Positions 1 to 5,738 are shown, counted from the stretch's first letter. The stretch is 5,955 nt of DNA from an uncultured Lachnospiraceae bacterium (GCA_937891165.1 CALAEX010000029.1:1-5955); one strand, 5' to 3'. Made by a program: numbers and translations. Notes: generated from the sequence alone by a model not told the origin.

Positions 1-16
1 CCCTCAAGATTGAGGG
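1..16 (+). other. Short hairpin at the left edge
   Basis: CCCTCA and TGAGGG form a perfect 6-bp stem around an AGAT loop. No T-run follows, so it is not a terminator by itself. The element may begin outside the window. It lies 15 nt upstream of a second hairpin that does have a T-run, so the two together may form the 3' end of an upstream transcript or an attenuator-like leader. Confidence 0.4.
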
Positions 17-31
17 GAACGGGGAGTTGAT

Positions 32-52
32 GTGTGCAAAGCACACTTTTTT
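32..52 (+). terminator. Probable intrinsic terminator or attenuator hairpin
   Basis: GTGTGC-AAA-GCACAC is a perfect 6-bp stem with a 3-nt loop, followed directly by six T (47-52). This is the textbook layout of a Rho-independent terminator on the + strand. No strong promoter is visible between it and the small membrane-protein gene at 135. That gene may therefore depend on read-through, making the hairpin an attenuator, or on a weak unrecognised promoter. Confidence 0.55.
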
Positions 53-118
53 ATGCTCTGTTTTAAGGAGGATTCTTTTGATTACTTGTTTGCTAATTCA
101 AAAGAAGGATACCAGTAG
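53..118 (+). other. Short open frame ending just before the next RBS (possible leader peptide)
   Basis: An ATG at 53 opens 21 codons ending in TAG at 116-118, with the C-terminal residues DYLFANSKEGYQ. The frame stays open upstream to about position 14, so the ATG need not be the start. The stop codon abuts the AAAGGAGG at 119-126, the spacing expected at the end of one cistron and the start of the next. No ribosome binding site precedes the ATG, and the terminator-like hairpin lies directly upstream. It may be a leader peptide, the tail of a decayed gene, or chance. Confidence 0.2.
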
Positions 119-126
119 AAAGGAGG
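119..126 (+). promoter_or_regulatory. Ribosome binding site that sets the start at 135
   Basis: AAAGGAGG is a near-perfect Shine-Dalgarno sequence, 8 nt ahead of the GTG at 135. It is the main reason for preferring that start to the upstream in-frame TTG/ATG at 27/30. A second SD, AAGGAGG at 65-71, stands 6 nt before an in-frame TTG at 78 and could support a longer 82-residue form. Confidence 0.6.
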
Positions 127-134
127 TTGCTAGG

Positions 135-326
135 GTGATTGTTACACTAGAAGAAGCAATACAGTATTTATCTCCAGCTTTTTTTATTGCTAAAGTTGGA
201 ATATTAGTAATGGTAGTAATGATTATTTTTTCGCTTCTTTTCTATGCAGATGCAAGAAAAGAAATGAAAGAACTTTTAAAATTTTGTATGGAAAAGGTGA
301 AAGTATTACTTTATTACTTATTTTAA
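135..326 (+). CDS. Small single-pass membrane protein of unknown function (63 aa)
   Basis: I do not recognise the family. The chosen start is the GTG at 135, preceded by AAAGGAGG. It gives a 63-residue protein with a short acidic N-terminus (VTLEEA), one hydrophobic segment at about residues 11-33, then a charged helix with ADARKEMKELL and a basic, hydrophobic tail ending KVLLYYLF. The positive charges after the membrane segment suggest that the C-terminus is cytoplasmic. In-frame alternatives are TTG 78 (with its own SD, 82 aa) and TTG/ATG 27/30 (99 aa). The longest form is unlikely because its codons run through the terminator hairpin. The stop lies 45 nt before the favoured start of the next gene, so the two are probably co-transcribed. 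A small membrane-active toxin or holin-like role is possible but unsupported beyond size and topology. Confidence 0.55.
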   Translation: MIVTLEEAIQYLSPAFFIAKVGILVMVVMIIFSLLFYADARKEMKELLKFCMEKVKVLLYYLF

Positions 327-358
327 AAGAAAGTTTTGAAGAAGAATATACGTAAGAT

Positions 359-363
359 AGGAG
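359..363 (+). promoter_or_regulatory. Ribosome binding site favouring the TTG start at 372
   Basis: AGGAG stands 8 nt upstream of the TTG at 372. The competing in-frame TTG at 336 is preceded only by a weak AAAAGAAAG stretch. Starting at 372 places the nucleotide-binding FSGG motif eight residues from the N-terminus, the usual position in this family as I recall it. Confidence 0.5.
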
Positions 364-371
364 AAAAAGTT

Positions 372-1193
372 TTGAGTAGAACGTATATTATATGTTTTAG
401 CGGTGGCTTATCTTCAGCATTATGTGCAATAGAAACAGTAAAAAGATATGGAAAAGAAAACTGTATTCTTTTGAACCATGATATTTCTTCAAAGGTAGAA
501 GATGCCAGTGTGAAACGGTTTAAGCAGGAAGTTGCTTTGGCATTAGGTATGGAGATTACATATGCAAATGCTGAAAATTTTGAAGATCGTACACCAATTG
601 CGATTGCATTAGAAAAAGGTGGATTTGCTTTTCAAAGAGGAAAAGAAATTTGTACATATGAGTTAAAAACAAAACCATTTTACGATTGGTTAAAATGTAA
701 TTTCCCAGTAGAAGAAGGAAAAATAAGAGAAGATGTGGTAATTGTATATGGATTTGGTGAACAGGAAAAAGAACGTATTCTTAGAAGACGAGATATTTTA
801 ATTCAAAAAGGATATCTTACAGCGTTTCCACTCAAGGAATGGAAACGAACGATTACGGATGTTTCAGAAATAGGAGTTAGAGAACCCGAAGTATATCATA
901 CATTTCTTCATGCAAATTGTGTGGGTTGTTTAAAAGCTGGTATGAGAAGTTGGTATGTAACCTATTGTTTGCGAAGAGATATTTTTAACGAAGCAATGGA
1001 GGCAGAAGAAAAATTGGGATATAGTATTTTAAAAAAGTGTTTTTTAAAAGATTTAGTTCCACTATTTAAAAATATGCAAGAAGTAGGAATGAGACCAACG
1101 GATCGTGGAACAGCTCAATCATTTTGGAAAGAAGCACATGCTATTGTTTCTGGACAATTGTCGGTATTTTCTTATTGTTCTATACATAAATAA
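372..1193 (+). CDS. Phosphoadenosine phosphosulfate (PAPS) reductase-like PP-loop protein
   Basis: The protein belongs to the adenine-nucleotide alpha-hydrolase/PAPS-reductase superfamily. It has 273 residues from TTG 372, or 285 from TTG 336. The PP-loop SGGLSS is at residues 10-15 after the strand YIICF. It is followed by LLNHDIS, a central CTYELKTKPF segment (about 94-103), REDVVIVYGF, and HANCVGCLKAG (about 180-190) with a CxxC pair, possibly for a metal or Fe-S cluster. Many phage and integrative-element relatives I recall read FSGGHSS; here Leu replaces the His. True assimilatory sulfate reductases sit with sulfate genes, and none are present. A role in nucleotide or nucleic-acid modification, as for the related DndC of phosphorothioation, is possible but not shown. 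The gene follows the small membrane protein closely and ends 23 nt before a terminator stem. The family assignment is firm; the substrate is unknown. Confidence 0.85.
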   Translation: MSRTYIICFSGGLSSALCAIETVKRYGKENCILLNHDISSKVEDASVKRFKQEVALALGMEITYANAENFEDRTPIAIALEKGGFAFQRGKEICTYELKTKPFYDWLKCNFPVEEGKIREDVVIVYGFGEQEKERILRRRDILIQKGYLTAFPLKEWKRTITDVSEIGVREPEVYHTFLHANCVGCLKAGMRSWYVTYCLRRDIFNEAMEAEEKLGYSILKKCFLKDLVPLFKNMQEVGMRPTDRGTAQSFWKEAHAIVSGQLSVFSYCSIHK

Positions 1194-1216
1194 TAGTTAA
1201 ATAAGGGTTGTATAAG

Positions 1217-1263
1217 AAAAGAGATGTAAAAAGTATCGAAGAAGATAATGTTACATCTCTTTT
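1217..1263 (+). terminator. Probable intrinsic terminator after the PAPS reductase-like gene
   Basis: AAAAGAGATGTAA (1217-1229) and TTACATCTCTTTT (1251-1263) pair perfectly over 13 bp around a 21-nt loop. The T-run is part of the descending arm, and the mirrored A-run would let it act in both directions. The loop is longer than usual for a terminator, so another structured-RNA role cannot be excluded. It separates the 135-1193 unit from the ATPase operon. Confidence 0.6.
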
Positions 1264-1290
1264 AACTTGATTAGATTAGGAATTTTTTTA

Positions 1291-1321
1291 TTTTTAATAT
1301 ATTGTTGTAGTATATTAAAAA
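1291..1321. repeat. 11-bp perfect inverted repeat upstream of the ATPase operon
   Basis: TTTTTAATATA (1291-1301) is the exact inverse complement of TATATTAAAAA (1311-1321), with 9 nt between. It lies 29 bp upstream of the -35 box of the ATPase operon promoter. The centre-to-centre geometry suits a dimeric DNA-binding protein, but the arms are pure A/T, which raises the chance expectation in this genome. Confidence 0.4.
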
Positions 1322-1326
1322 AGTTA

Positions 1327-1343
1327 CCGTAATTTTTTTACGG
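1327..1343. repeat. 6-bp inverted repeat abutting the promoter
   Basis: CCGTAA and TTACGG flank five T, and the right arm ends 7 bp before the -35 hexamer at 1350. Unlike its AT-only neighbour it contains G/C pairs, so it is a better candidate operator or a small hairpin. No regulator gene is seen in the window. Confidence 0.4.
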
Positions 1344-1349
1344 AAAGCC

Positions 1350-1378
1350 TTGAGAATATACTGATATTTGAGTATAAT
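1350..1378 (+). promoter_or_regulatory. Sigma-A type promoter of the ATPase/TOPRIM operon
   Basis: TTGAGA (1350-1355) is separated by exactly 17 nt from a perfect TATAAT (1373-1378). The predicted transcription start is near 1385, giving a leader of about 27 nt before the ATG at 1412. This is the best promoter in the window, and it implies that the ATPase gene is expressed independently of the upstream unit. Confidence 0.75.
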
Positions 1379-1400
1379 AGAAAGAAAACTATTCTCTATA

Positions 1401-1406
1401 AAAGGA
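1401..1406 (+). promoter_or_regulatory. Ribosome binding site deciding among three ATG codons
   Basis: AAAGGA overlaps the first in-frame ATG (1406), so that codon cannot use it. The second ATG (1412) lies at a 5-nt spacing. The third (1418) is 11 nt away and would give the start MLKRFEVKNY seen in many relatives. I chose 1412, but 1418 is a real alternative. Confidence 0.45.
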
Positions 1407-1411
1407 TGTTG

Positions 1412-2569
1412 ATGATTATGTTAAAACGATTTGAAGTAAAGAATTATAAGAACTTTAAAGAAAGAATTGTAATTGATTTTAGTAAAGTGGGAGGATATCA
1501 ATTTAATTTGGAATGTATTACAAATCAATTACTTTCTAAAATGATAATTTATGGAAGAAATGCTAGTGGAAAAACAAATCTTGGAAATGCAATGTTTGAT
1601 ATAAAACAGAATTTATTTGGTCTGAACTTTCCTAGAGTAGAAAGTGGTAGTTATTTAAATGCAGATTCACAGGAAACGATAGCAGAATTTAAATATGTAT
1701 TTCAGTTTGGAAAGGAAGAAGTAATATATCAATATCATAAAAGTTCAGTAGTAAAATTGTATGATGAAGAACTTTTGTTAGGTAACAAACAAATTTTTTT
1801 CTATAATTTTTGTAAAGAAGCAGGAAAATTTGAAAATTTGAGTTTATTAGGGGCAGATACGATTGTAATTGAGCGATATTTACAAGCAAGAAAGTCGGAT
1901 GATGAAGAAGTAAAAAATGTAGAAACATTATCTTTTTTACGTTGGCTTATCAATAATACAGCATTACCTAATGATTCTGTTTTACTGAAATTAGATATGT
2001 ATGTAAGAGGAATGACAGCAATTACGGTAGGGAATATTGTACCAAGTGTAAGAATTGCAACAAATAGTTTTTTTGTAGATAGATTAGAAGATACAGAAGA
2101 ATTAGATAGGTTTGAAAATTTTTTAAATAAGATGGGAATTGAATGTAAATTAGCAGTAAGAAAATTACCGGATGGACAAAATCAATTGTATTTTAAGCAT
2201 GATACATTAGTTCCATTTTTTGAAACAGCATCGAGTGGTACATTAGCATTAACAAATTTGTATCAGAAATTTGGATTAAAGAAAACAGTATCTATGTTAT
2301 TTTTTGATGAGTTTGATGCCTTTTATCATTATGAAATGTCGGAAAACGTAGTAAAGTTTTTCAAAGAAAAATATGCAGAATGTCAGATTATTATGACAAC
2401 TCATAACACGAATTTGATGACAAATCGGCTTATGCGTCCTGACTGTTTGATGATTTTATCAAGACAAGGAGTATTGACAGCATTATGTGATGCTACAGAA
2501 CGGGAACTTAGAGAAGGTCATAATTTGGAGAAGATGTATATTAGCGGGGAATTTGAACAATATGAATGA
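1412..2569 (+). CDS. OLD/AAA_15-like ABC ATPase, putative defence-system sensor
   Basis: The 385-residue protein has the complete ABC-type ATPase core of the OLD/RecF-like class. Its N-terminus FEVKNYKNF is typical. Walker A GRNASGKT is at 48-55, an ABC-signature-like ASSGT at 273-277, Walker B MLFFDEFD at 295-302, and the H-loop TTHNT at 329-333. The middle (about 65-265) is a less conserved insertion. No TOPRIM domain follows, as it would in OLD or GajA; a TOPRIM-like protein is instead encoded by the next gene, whose ATG overlaps this gene's stop by 8 bp. This matches two-gene phage-defence pairs such as PARIS (AriA/AriB), AbiLi/AbiLii and RloA/RloB, where the ATPase holds or activates the effector. 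ATPase assignment is secure. The defence role rests on architecture, and I cannot say which named system is nearest. Confidence 0.88.
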   Translation: MIMLKRFEVKNYKNFKERIVIDFSKVGGYQFNLECITNQLLSKMIIYGRNASGKTNLGNAMFDIKQNLFGLNFPRVESGSYLNADSQETIAEFKYVFQFGKEEVIYQYHKSSVVKLYDEELLLGNKQIFFYNFCKEAGKFENLSLLGADTIVIERYLQARKSDDEEVKNVETLSFLRWLINNTALPNDSVLLKLDMYVRGMTAITVGNIVPSVRIATNSFFVDRLEDTEELDRFENFLNKMGIECKLAVRKLPDGQNQLYFKHDTLVPFFETASSGTLALTNLYQKFGLKKTVSMLFFDEFDAFYHYEMSENVVKFFKEKYAECQIIMTTHNTNLMTNRLMRPDCLMILSRQGVLTALCDATERELREGHNLEKMYISGEFEQYE

Positions 2570-3584
2570 GTTTAATTCAATAAAACCTAGAGTGAGAAAT
2601 CGGACATTAATTATTGTAGAAGGAAATCACGAAAAAAATACTTTGTTTTATCTGCTGTTAAAATGTTTTCCAGAAATGAAAATAGAGATGGAAAATGTTT
2701 GGATTTATGGAACGAATATTTATCGGTTATATGATGATATTGTGAAAGAATATGGAGAACATTGGTATGAAGAAGATGTAGATTTACCATTTGTAATTAG
2801 TAAAAAGGAAAATAGAAATCCTCTTTGTTATAAGATAGATTTTACAAATATTATTTTAATTTTTGATTATGAACGACAAGATACTTACTTTTCTGAGGGG
2901 AAAATAGTAAAAATGCAACAATATTTTTCAGATGCTACAGATGTAGGGCGTTTGTATATTAATTATCCAATGATTGAATCTTATCAACATTTAGAATCAT
3001 TGCCAGACCCAACCTATGTAGAGCGATGGATTCTAGCAAATTTTGAAAGAGGAAGTTGGTATAAAAATCAGGTAAAAGAAACGATAGTTGCTGAATATGT
3101 AGATTTTCCTAAGAAAATATCGAAACTTTTAATGGATAACTTTAAAGTAACAGAAGAAGAAAAATGTAAACAATGTGTCAATGCATTATTAGAGATATCT
3201 GAGAAAGAAGCATTAGAAAATAAAATAGAACTTATATTGCAAAGTAATATGCAAGAATCCGAATTGAAAACAGCAAAATATCGAATGGTGTATTTAATTA
3301 ACAAAATAGGATATGCATCTAAAAATATGTCTTATTGGCAACATATTAGAATAATGTTTCAAGAAATTATTCGACATAATATTTGTAAAGCATATAAGTT
3401 ACAAGAAGGGAAGTATGAGATTACCGAGTCAAAATATAGAGAATGTTTTAATGAGTTAGACTTTATAAAAATACTACTGTATCAAAATAAAGAAAGTAGA
3501 GAAATAAATAATGGGCGAATATGGGTTTTGAATACCTCAGTATTATTTGTAGCAGAGTATAATTTTGCACTAATAGAAAAATAA
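2562..3584 (+). CDS. TOPRIM/RloB-like putative nuclease effector
   Basis: The 340-residue protein starts at the ATG at 2562, overlapping the ATPase stop by 8 bp, which indicates translational coupling. The frame is open further upstream to 2487, but that extension lies inside the ATPase gene. LIIVEGNHEKN (16-26) resembles the TOPRIM opening strand, with E20 as the candidate catalytic glutamate. ILIFDYERQD (98-107) supplies the second acidic motif (D102, E104), and INYPMIESYQ (133-142) resembles the NPxxE-type motif of RloB relatives. The rest is a helical C-terminal half with the ending WVLNTSVLFVAEYNFALIE. In PARIS, the AriB TOPRIM protein is a tRNA-cutting effector released by the ATPase; a comparable toxic role here is inference. 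Divergence is high, so the TOPRIM call depends on motif reading and needs a structural check. Confidence 0.68.
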   Translation: MNEFNSIKPRVRNRTLIIVEGNHEKNTLFYLLLKCFPEMKIEMENVWIYGTNIYRLYDDIVKEYGEHWYEEDVDLPFVISKKENRNPLCYKIDFTNIILIFDYERQDTYFSEGKIVKMQQYFSDATDVGRLYINYPMIESYQHLESLPDPTYVERWILANFERGSWYKNQVKETIVAEYVDFPKKISKLLMDNFKVTEEEKCKQCVNALLEISEKEALENKIELILQSNMQESELKTAKYRMVYLINKIGYASKNMSYWQHIRIMFQEIIRHNICKAYKLQEGKYEITESKYRECFNELDFIKILLYQNKESREINNGRIWVLNTSVLFVAEYNFALIEK

Positions 3585-3604
3585 GAAGGAAATTATGTAT
3601 TCGA

Positions 3605-3632
3605 TTGTATTAAAATAGGAAAGTAGTAGAAT
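3605..3632 (+). promoter_or_regulatory. Possible promoter of the ATPase-nuclease gene
   Basis: TTGTAT (3605-3610), 16 nt, then TAGAAT (3627-3632). The -10 matches consensus at five of six positions, but the -35 is weak. It lies in the 87-nt gap after the TOPRIM gene. No terminator is visible in that gap, so the downstream gene could also be transcribed by read-through from 1350. Confidence 0.35.
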
Positions 3633-3671
3633 ATTGTTTTAGAAAAAAGTAAGAAAGAGGTTATGTGTATC

Positions 3672-5369
3672 ATGTTTGAAACAAAAATAAGAATTCCTGT
3701 AGGAATTGAAAGTTTCAAAAAAATACGAAATACCAATTGTTATTATATTGACAAAACAATGTTTATTGCAGAACTGTTAGATAAGAGTTTTTCTATCAAT
3801 TTAATTACTCGTCCAAGACGATTTGGAAAAACTTTAATGATGAGTATGTTGGAACATTTTTTTGATATTCGTAAAGATAGCAAGGTTCTTTTTGAAAGTC
3901 TACAAATTTCTCATAATAAAGAGTTATGTGATGTATGGATGAATCAGCATCCTGTGTTATTTTTAACATTGAAAGATGTTGCTAGAATGGAATTTGAAAA
4001 GTCATATGCTCAACTTCATATGTTACTATCTGATTTATGTAAAAGACATTCTTATTTATTGGAGAGTGAAAACGTAGAGGAAGATGATAAGAAAAGACTT
4101 TATCGTTTTATTAGATGTGAAGCGAATGAAACGGAATTAGAAAATAGTTTATTTCTTTTAATGCGTATGATGTATCAACATTATGGCAAGCCAGTTATTT
4201 TATTGATTGACGAATATGATGTACCATTTGCAAAAGCAAAGGAATATGGATATTATGAAAAAATGTTGGATGTCATTTGTGGTATGATGAGTACAGCATT
4301 AAAGACAAATTCTTATTTAAATTTTGCTGTGATTACAGGGTGTTTGCGTATTGCCAAAGAAAGTATTTTTATTGGCACAAATCATTTTTTAAATAGTTCT
4401 ATTGATGGAGAGAGTTATATGAACTCTTTTGGCTTTACAGAAGAAGAAGTAGCGAAACTGTTACAAGAGGTTCATTTAGAAACTCATTTTCAGAAGATAA
4501 AAGAGTGGTATGATGGATATCATTTTGGTATATATGATATTTATTGTCCTTGGGATGTCGTAAATCATGTTTCTGTTTTAATGGAAAATCCAAATCGAGA
4601 ACCAAAAAATTATTGGAAGGATACGAGTCATAATAATATTATTCGTAATTTTATTGGAAATCCGAATGTTCAAGTAAATGAAAAGTTTGAATTATTATTA
4701 TCTGGTGATAGTGTTGCTGTTCATATAAAGGATGATTTACCTTATGATTTTGAACATTCTACAGAGGATAATTTTTGGAGTATTTTATATCTTACAGGGT
4801 ATTTAACAAAAGTACGAAACGATACAGAAAATGGAGTGACACATTTAATTATTCCGAACGAAGAAGTAAAGACGATTTTTACCGATACGATTGTAGAATG
4901 GTTTAAAGATACTATGAGAAGTTCGAATCGCACTTCCTTGATGGATAGTTTATGGTCAGGAAAAGAAGAAGAAGCATCGAGTATTATTTCTAAAATACTT
5001 CGCCAAACGATTAGTTATCATAATTATAAAGAAGATTATTATCATGCGTTTCTTGCTGGAATTTTTGTAGGTATTGGTTATCCTGTAGAAAGTGATAGAG
5101 AACATGGCGAAGGACGACCTGATATTGTAGTAAAAGATATCGTAAACCAACGAGTGATTATTATGGAAGCAAAGCATTCTCAAAATGTAAATAATATGCA
5201 AACGGATTGTTTGAAAGCTGTAAATCAAATTGCAGTGAAAAAATATATTGAGGATTTTTTGGATGATTATGATACAGTGGTATGTTATGGTATTTCGTTT
5301 TTTAGGAAACGGTGTTTGGTGAAAAGAATTGACCTTACTAGAGAAGGGGTAGAAGAATATAAGAAATAA
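3672..5369 (+). CDS. AAA-ATPase-like / PD-(D/E)XK nuclease protein (DUF1703 group)
   Basis: The 565-residue protein has the two-domain layout of the AAA-ATPase-like plus PD-(D/E)XK family common in gut Clostridia and Bacteroidetes. The N-terminus IPVGIESFKKIR and YYIDKTMFI is diagnostic. The Walker A region is the family's RPRRFGKT (47-54), Walker B is VILLIDEYD (175-183), and FAVITGCLRIAKESIF (218-233) follows. WYDGYHFG (279-286) and YCPWDVVN (291-298) are also characteristic. Near the C-terminus, GRPDIVV (481-487) and IIMEAKHS (496-503) give the nuclease residues D484, E499 and K501, so the nuclease looks intact. Length is normal for the family. ATG 3672 is preferred because ATG 3663 is only 2 nt from the GAGG; 3663 gives 568 residues. 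Biological role is unknown. Members are often multi-copy and mobile, and a role in defence or regulation is unproven. Confidence 0.87.
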   Translation: MFETKIRIPVGIESFKKIRNTNCYYIDKTMFIAELLDKSFSINLITRPRRFGKTLMMSMLEHFFDIRKDSKVLFESLQISHNKELCDVWMNQHPVLFLTLKDVARMEFEKSYAQLHMLLSDLCKRHSYLLESENVEEDDKKRLYRFIRCEANETELENSLFLLMRMMYQHYGKPVILLIDEYDVPFAKAKEYGYYEKMLDVICGMMSTALKTNSYLNFAVITGCLRIAKESIFIGTNHFLNSSIDGESYMNSFGFTEEEVAKLLQEVHLETHFQKIKEWYDGYHFGIYDIYCPWDVVNHVSVLMENPNREPKNYWKDTSHNNIIRNFIGNPNVQVNEKFELLLSGDSVAVHIKDDLPYDFEHSTEDNFWSILYLTGYLTKVRNDTENGVTHLIIPNEEVKTIFTDTIVEWFKDTMRSSNRTSLMDSLWSGKEEEASSIISKILRQTISYHNYKEDYYHAFLAGIFVGIGYPVESDREHGEGRPDIVVKDIVNQRVIIMEAKHSQNVNNMQTDCLKAVNQIAVKKYIEDFLDDYDTVVCYGISFFRKRCLVKRIDLTREGVEEYKK

Positions 5370-5440
5370 ACTTTATAAAAAATGAGATAATTCCTTTTAT
5401 TATTTATTTTTATCTATTCCCGAAAAGTAAGAGAATATAT

Positions 5441-5463
5441 TCAATCAAGGAATACTTGGTTGA
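5441..5463 (+). other. 9-bp hairpin downstream of the nuclease gene
   Basis: TCAATCAAG and CTTGGTTGA pair over 9 bp, with one T-G wobble in RNA, around the loop GAATA. No T-run follows on either strand, so it is not a standard intrinsic terminator. It could stabilise the 3' end of the nuclease mRNA or belong to a structured RNA. Confidence 0.45.
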
Positions 5464-5483
5464 GAAAAATAATATTGGATTAT

Positions 5484-5511
5484 ATATGAATTTATTATTG
5501 GAAATTCATAT
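5484..5511. repeat. 10-bp perfect inverted repeat
   Basis: ATATGAATTT (5484-5493) is the exact inverse complement of AAATTCATAT (5502-5511), with 8 nt between. It stands 40 bp upstream of the 30-bp-spaced repeats, so it may be an operator or a hairpin. No T-run follows. Confidence 0.4.
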
Positions 5512-5550
5512 TAATAATTTGTATCCTATTTTAGTGATTTTAATATAAAA

Positions 5551-5595
5551 TTAACCTTTTTTGGTTAATTATATTGATATTTAACCTTTTTTGGT
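5551..5595. repeat. Two 15-bp direct repeats at 30-bp spacing, the first fully palindromic
   Basis: TTAACCTTTTTTGGT occurs at 5551-5565 and 5581-5595, exactly 30 bp (about three helical turns) apart. The first copy extends to the perfect palindrome TTAACC-T6-GGTTAA (5551-5568); the second loses symmetry after GGT. A shorter TTTTTTGGTT recurs at 5751-5760. The arrangement looks like paired operator sites read from one face of the helix. Confidence 0.55.
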
Positions 5596-5611
5596 GTAAT
5601 ACAAATATAAT
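5581..5611 (+). promoter_or_regulatory. Candidate promoter overlapping the second direct repeat
   Basis: A perfect TATAAT lies at 5606-5611. The best -35 is TTAACC (5581-5586), four of six matches but with a long 19-nt spacer, and it coincides with the left arm of the second repeat. A second weak candidate, TTGTAT (5519-5524), 16 nt, TAATAT (5541-5546), would start inside the first palindrome. Either way a protein bound to the repeats would control transcription here. Confidence 0.4.
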
Positions 5612-5634
5612 AATATGTAATGAGGAAAAGACAT

Positions 5635-5738
5635 ATGTATTGTGTAATAATTGGAATATTATACGTTCAGAATTGTTAGAACAAACGAAAAGAAGTAGCA
5701 AAAGCAATCAATTGCGTATTGGAGTATATAAATATTAA
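5635..5738 (+). pseudogene. Short, apparently frameshifted coding remnant
   Basis: GAGG (5622-5625) stands 9 nt ahead of the ATG at 5635, a good initiation site, but that frame stops after 14 codons (TAG 5677-5679). The neighbouring frame continues from TGG 5652 as WNIIRSELLEQTKRSSKS, then NQLRIGVYKY, and stops at 5736-5738. It has protein-like, charged composition. A one-base indel between about 5640 and 5652 would join the two into a peptide of about 34 residues. This looks like the remnant of a small gene or the 5' end of a lost regulator. It could equally be a genuine 14-aa leader peptide or chance. I do not recognise the family. Confidence 0.28.

Noticed and set aside
27..134. N-terminal extension of the small membrane protein to TTG 27 or ATG 30
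   Set aside because: The extension would be translated through the terminator-like hairpin and T-run, the GGGGAG sits directly against the start codon, and AAAGGAGG ahead of GTG 135 is a much better initiation site.
372..1193. Assimilatory sulfate reduction enzyme
   Set aside because: No sulfate-assimilation neighbours are seen and the sequence resembles the stand-alone phage/ICE-type branch instead of CysH.
1689..1928. Reverse-strand open frame inside the ATPase gene
   Set aside because: It is antisense to a well-supported gene and has the low-complexity hydrophobic composition expected of a shadow. The same applies to the reverse frames at 3068-3304, 4742-4933 and 4956-5228.
2487..2561. 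Upstream extension of the TOPRIM-like gene
   Set aside because: It lies wholly inside the ATPase gene, lacks family-like sequence, and the ATG at 2562 gives a normal coupled overlap.
1412..3584. Gabija or classical OLD system
   Set aside because: In both, the ATPase and TOPRIM are fused in one protein. Here they are two genes, and no UvrD-like helicase partner is present.
3595..3618. Seven-codon frame after AAGGAAATT in the gap before the ATPase-nuclease gene
   Set aside because: It is too short to support and its SD-like sequence is expected by chance in A/G-rich intergenic DNA.
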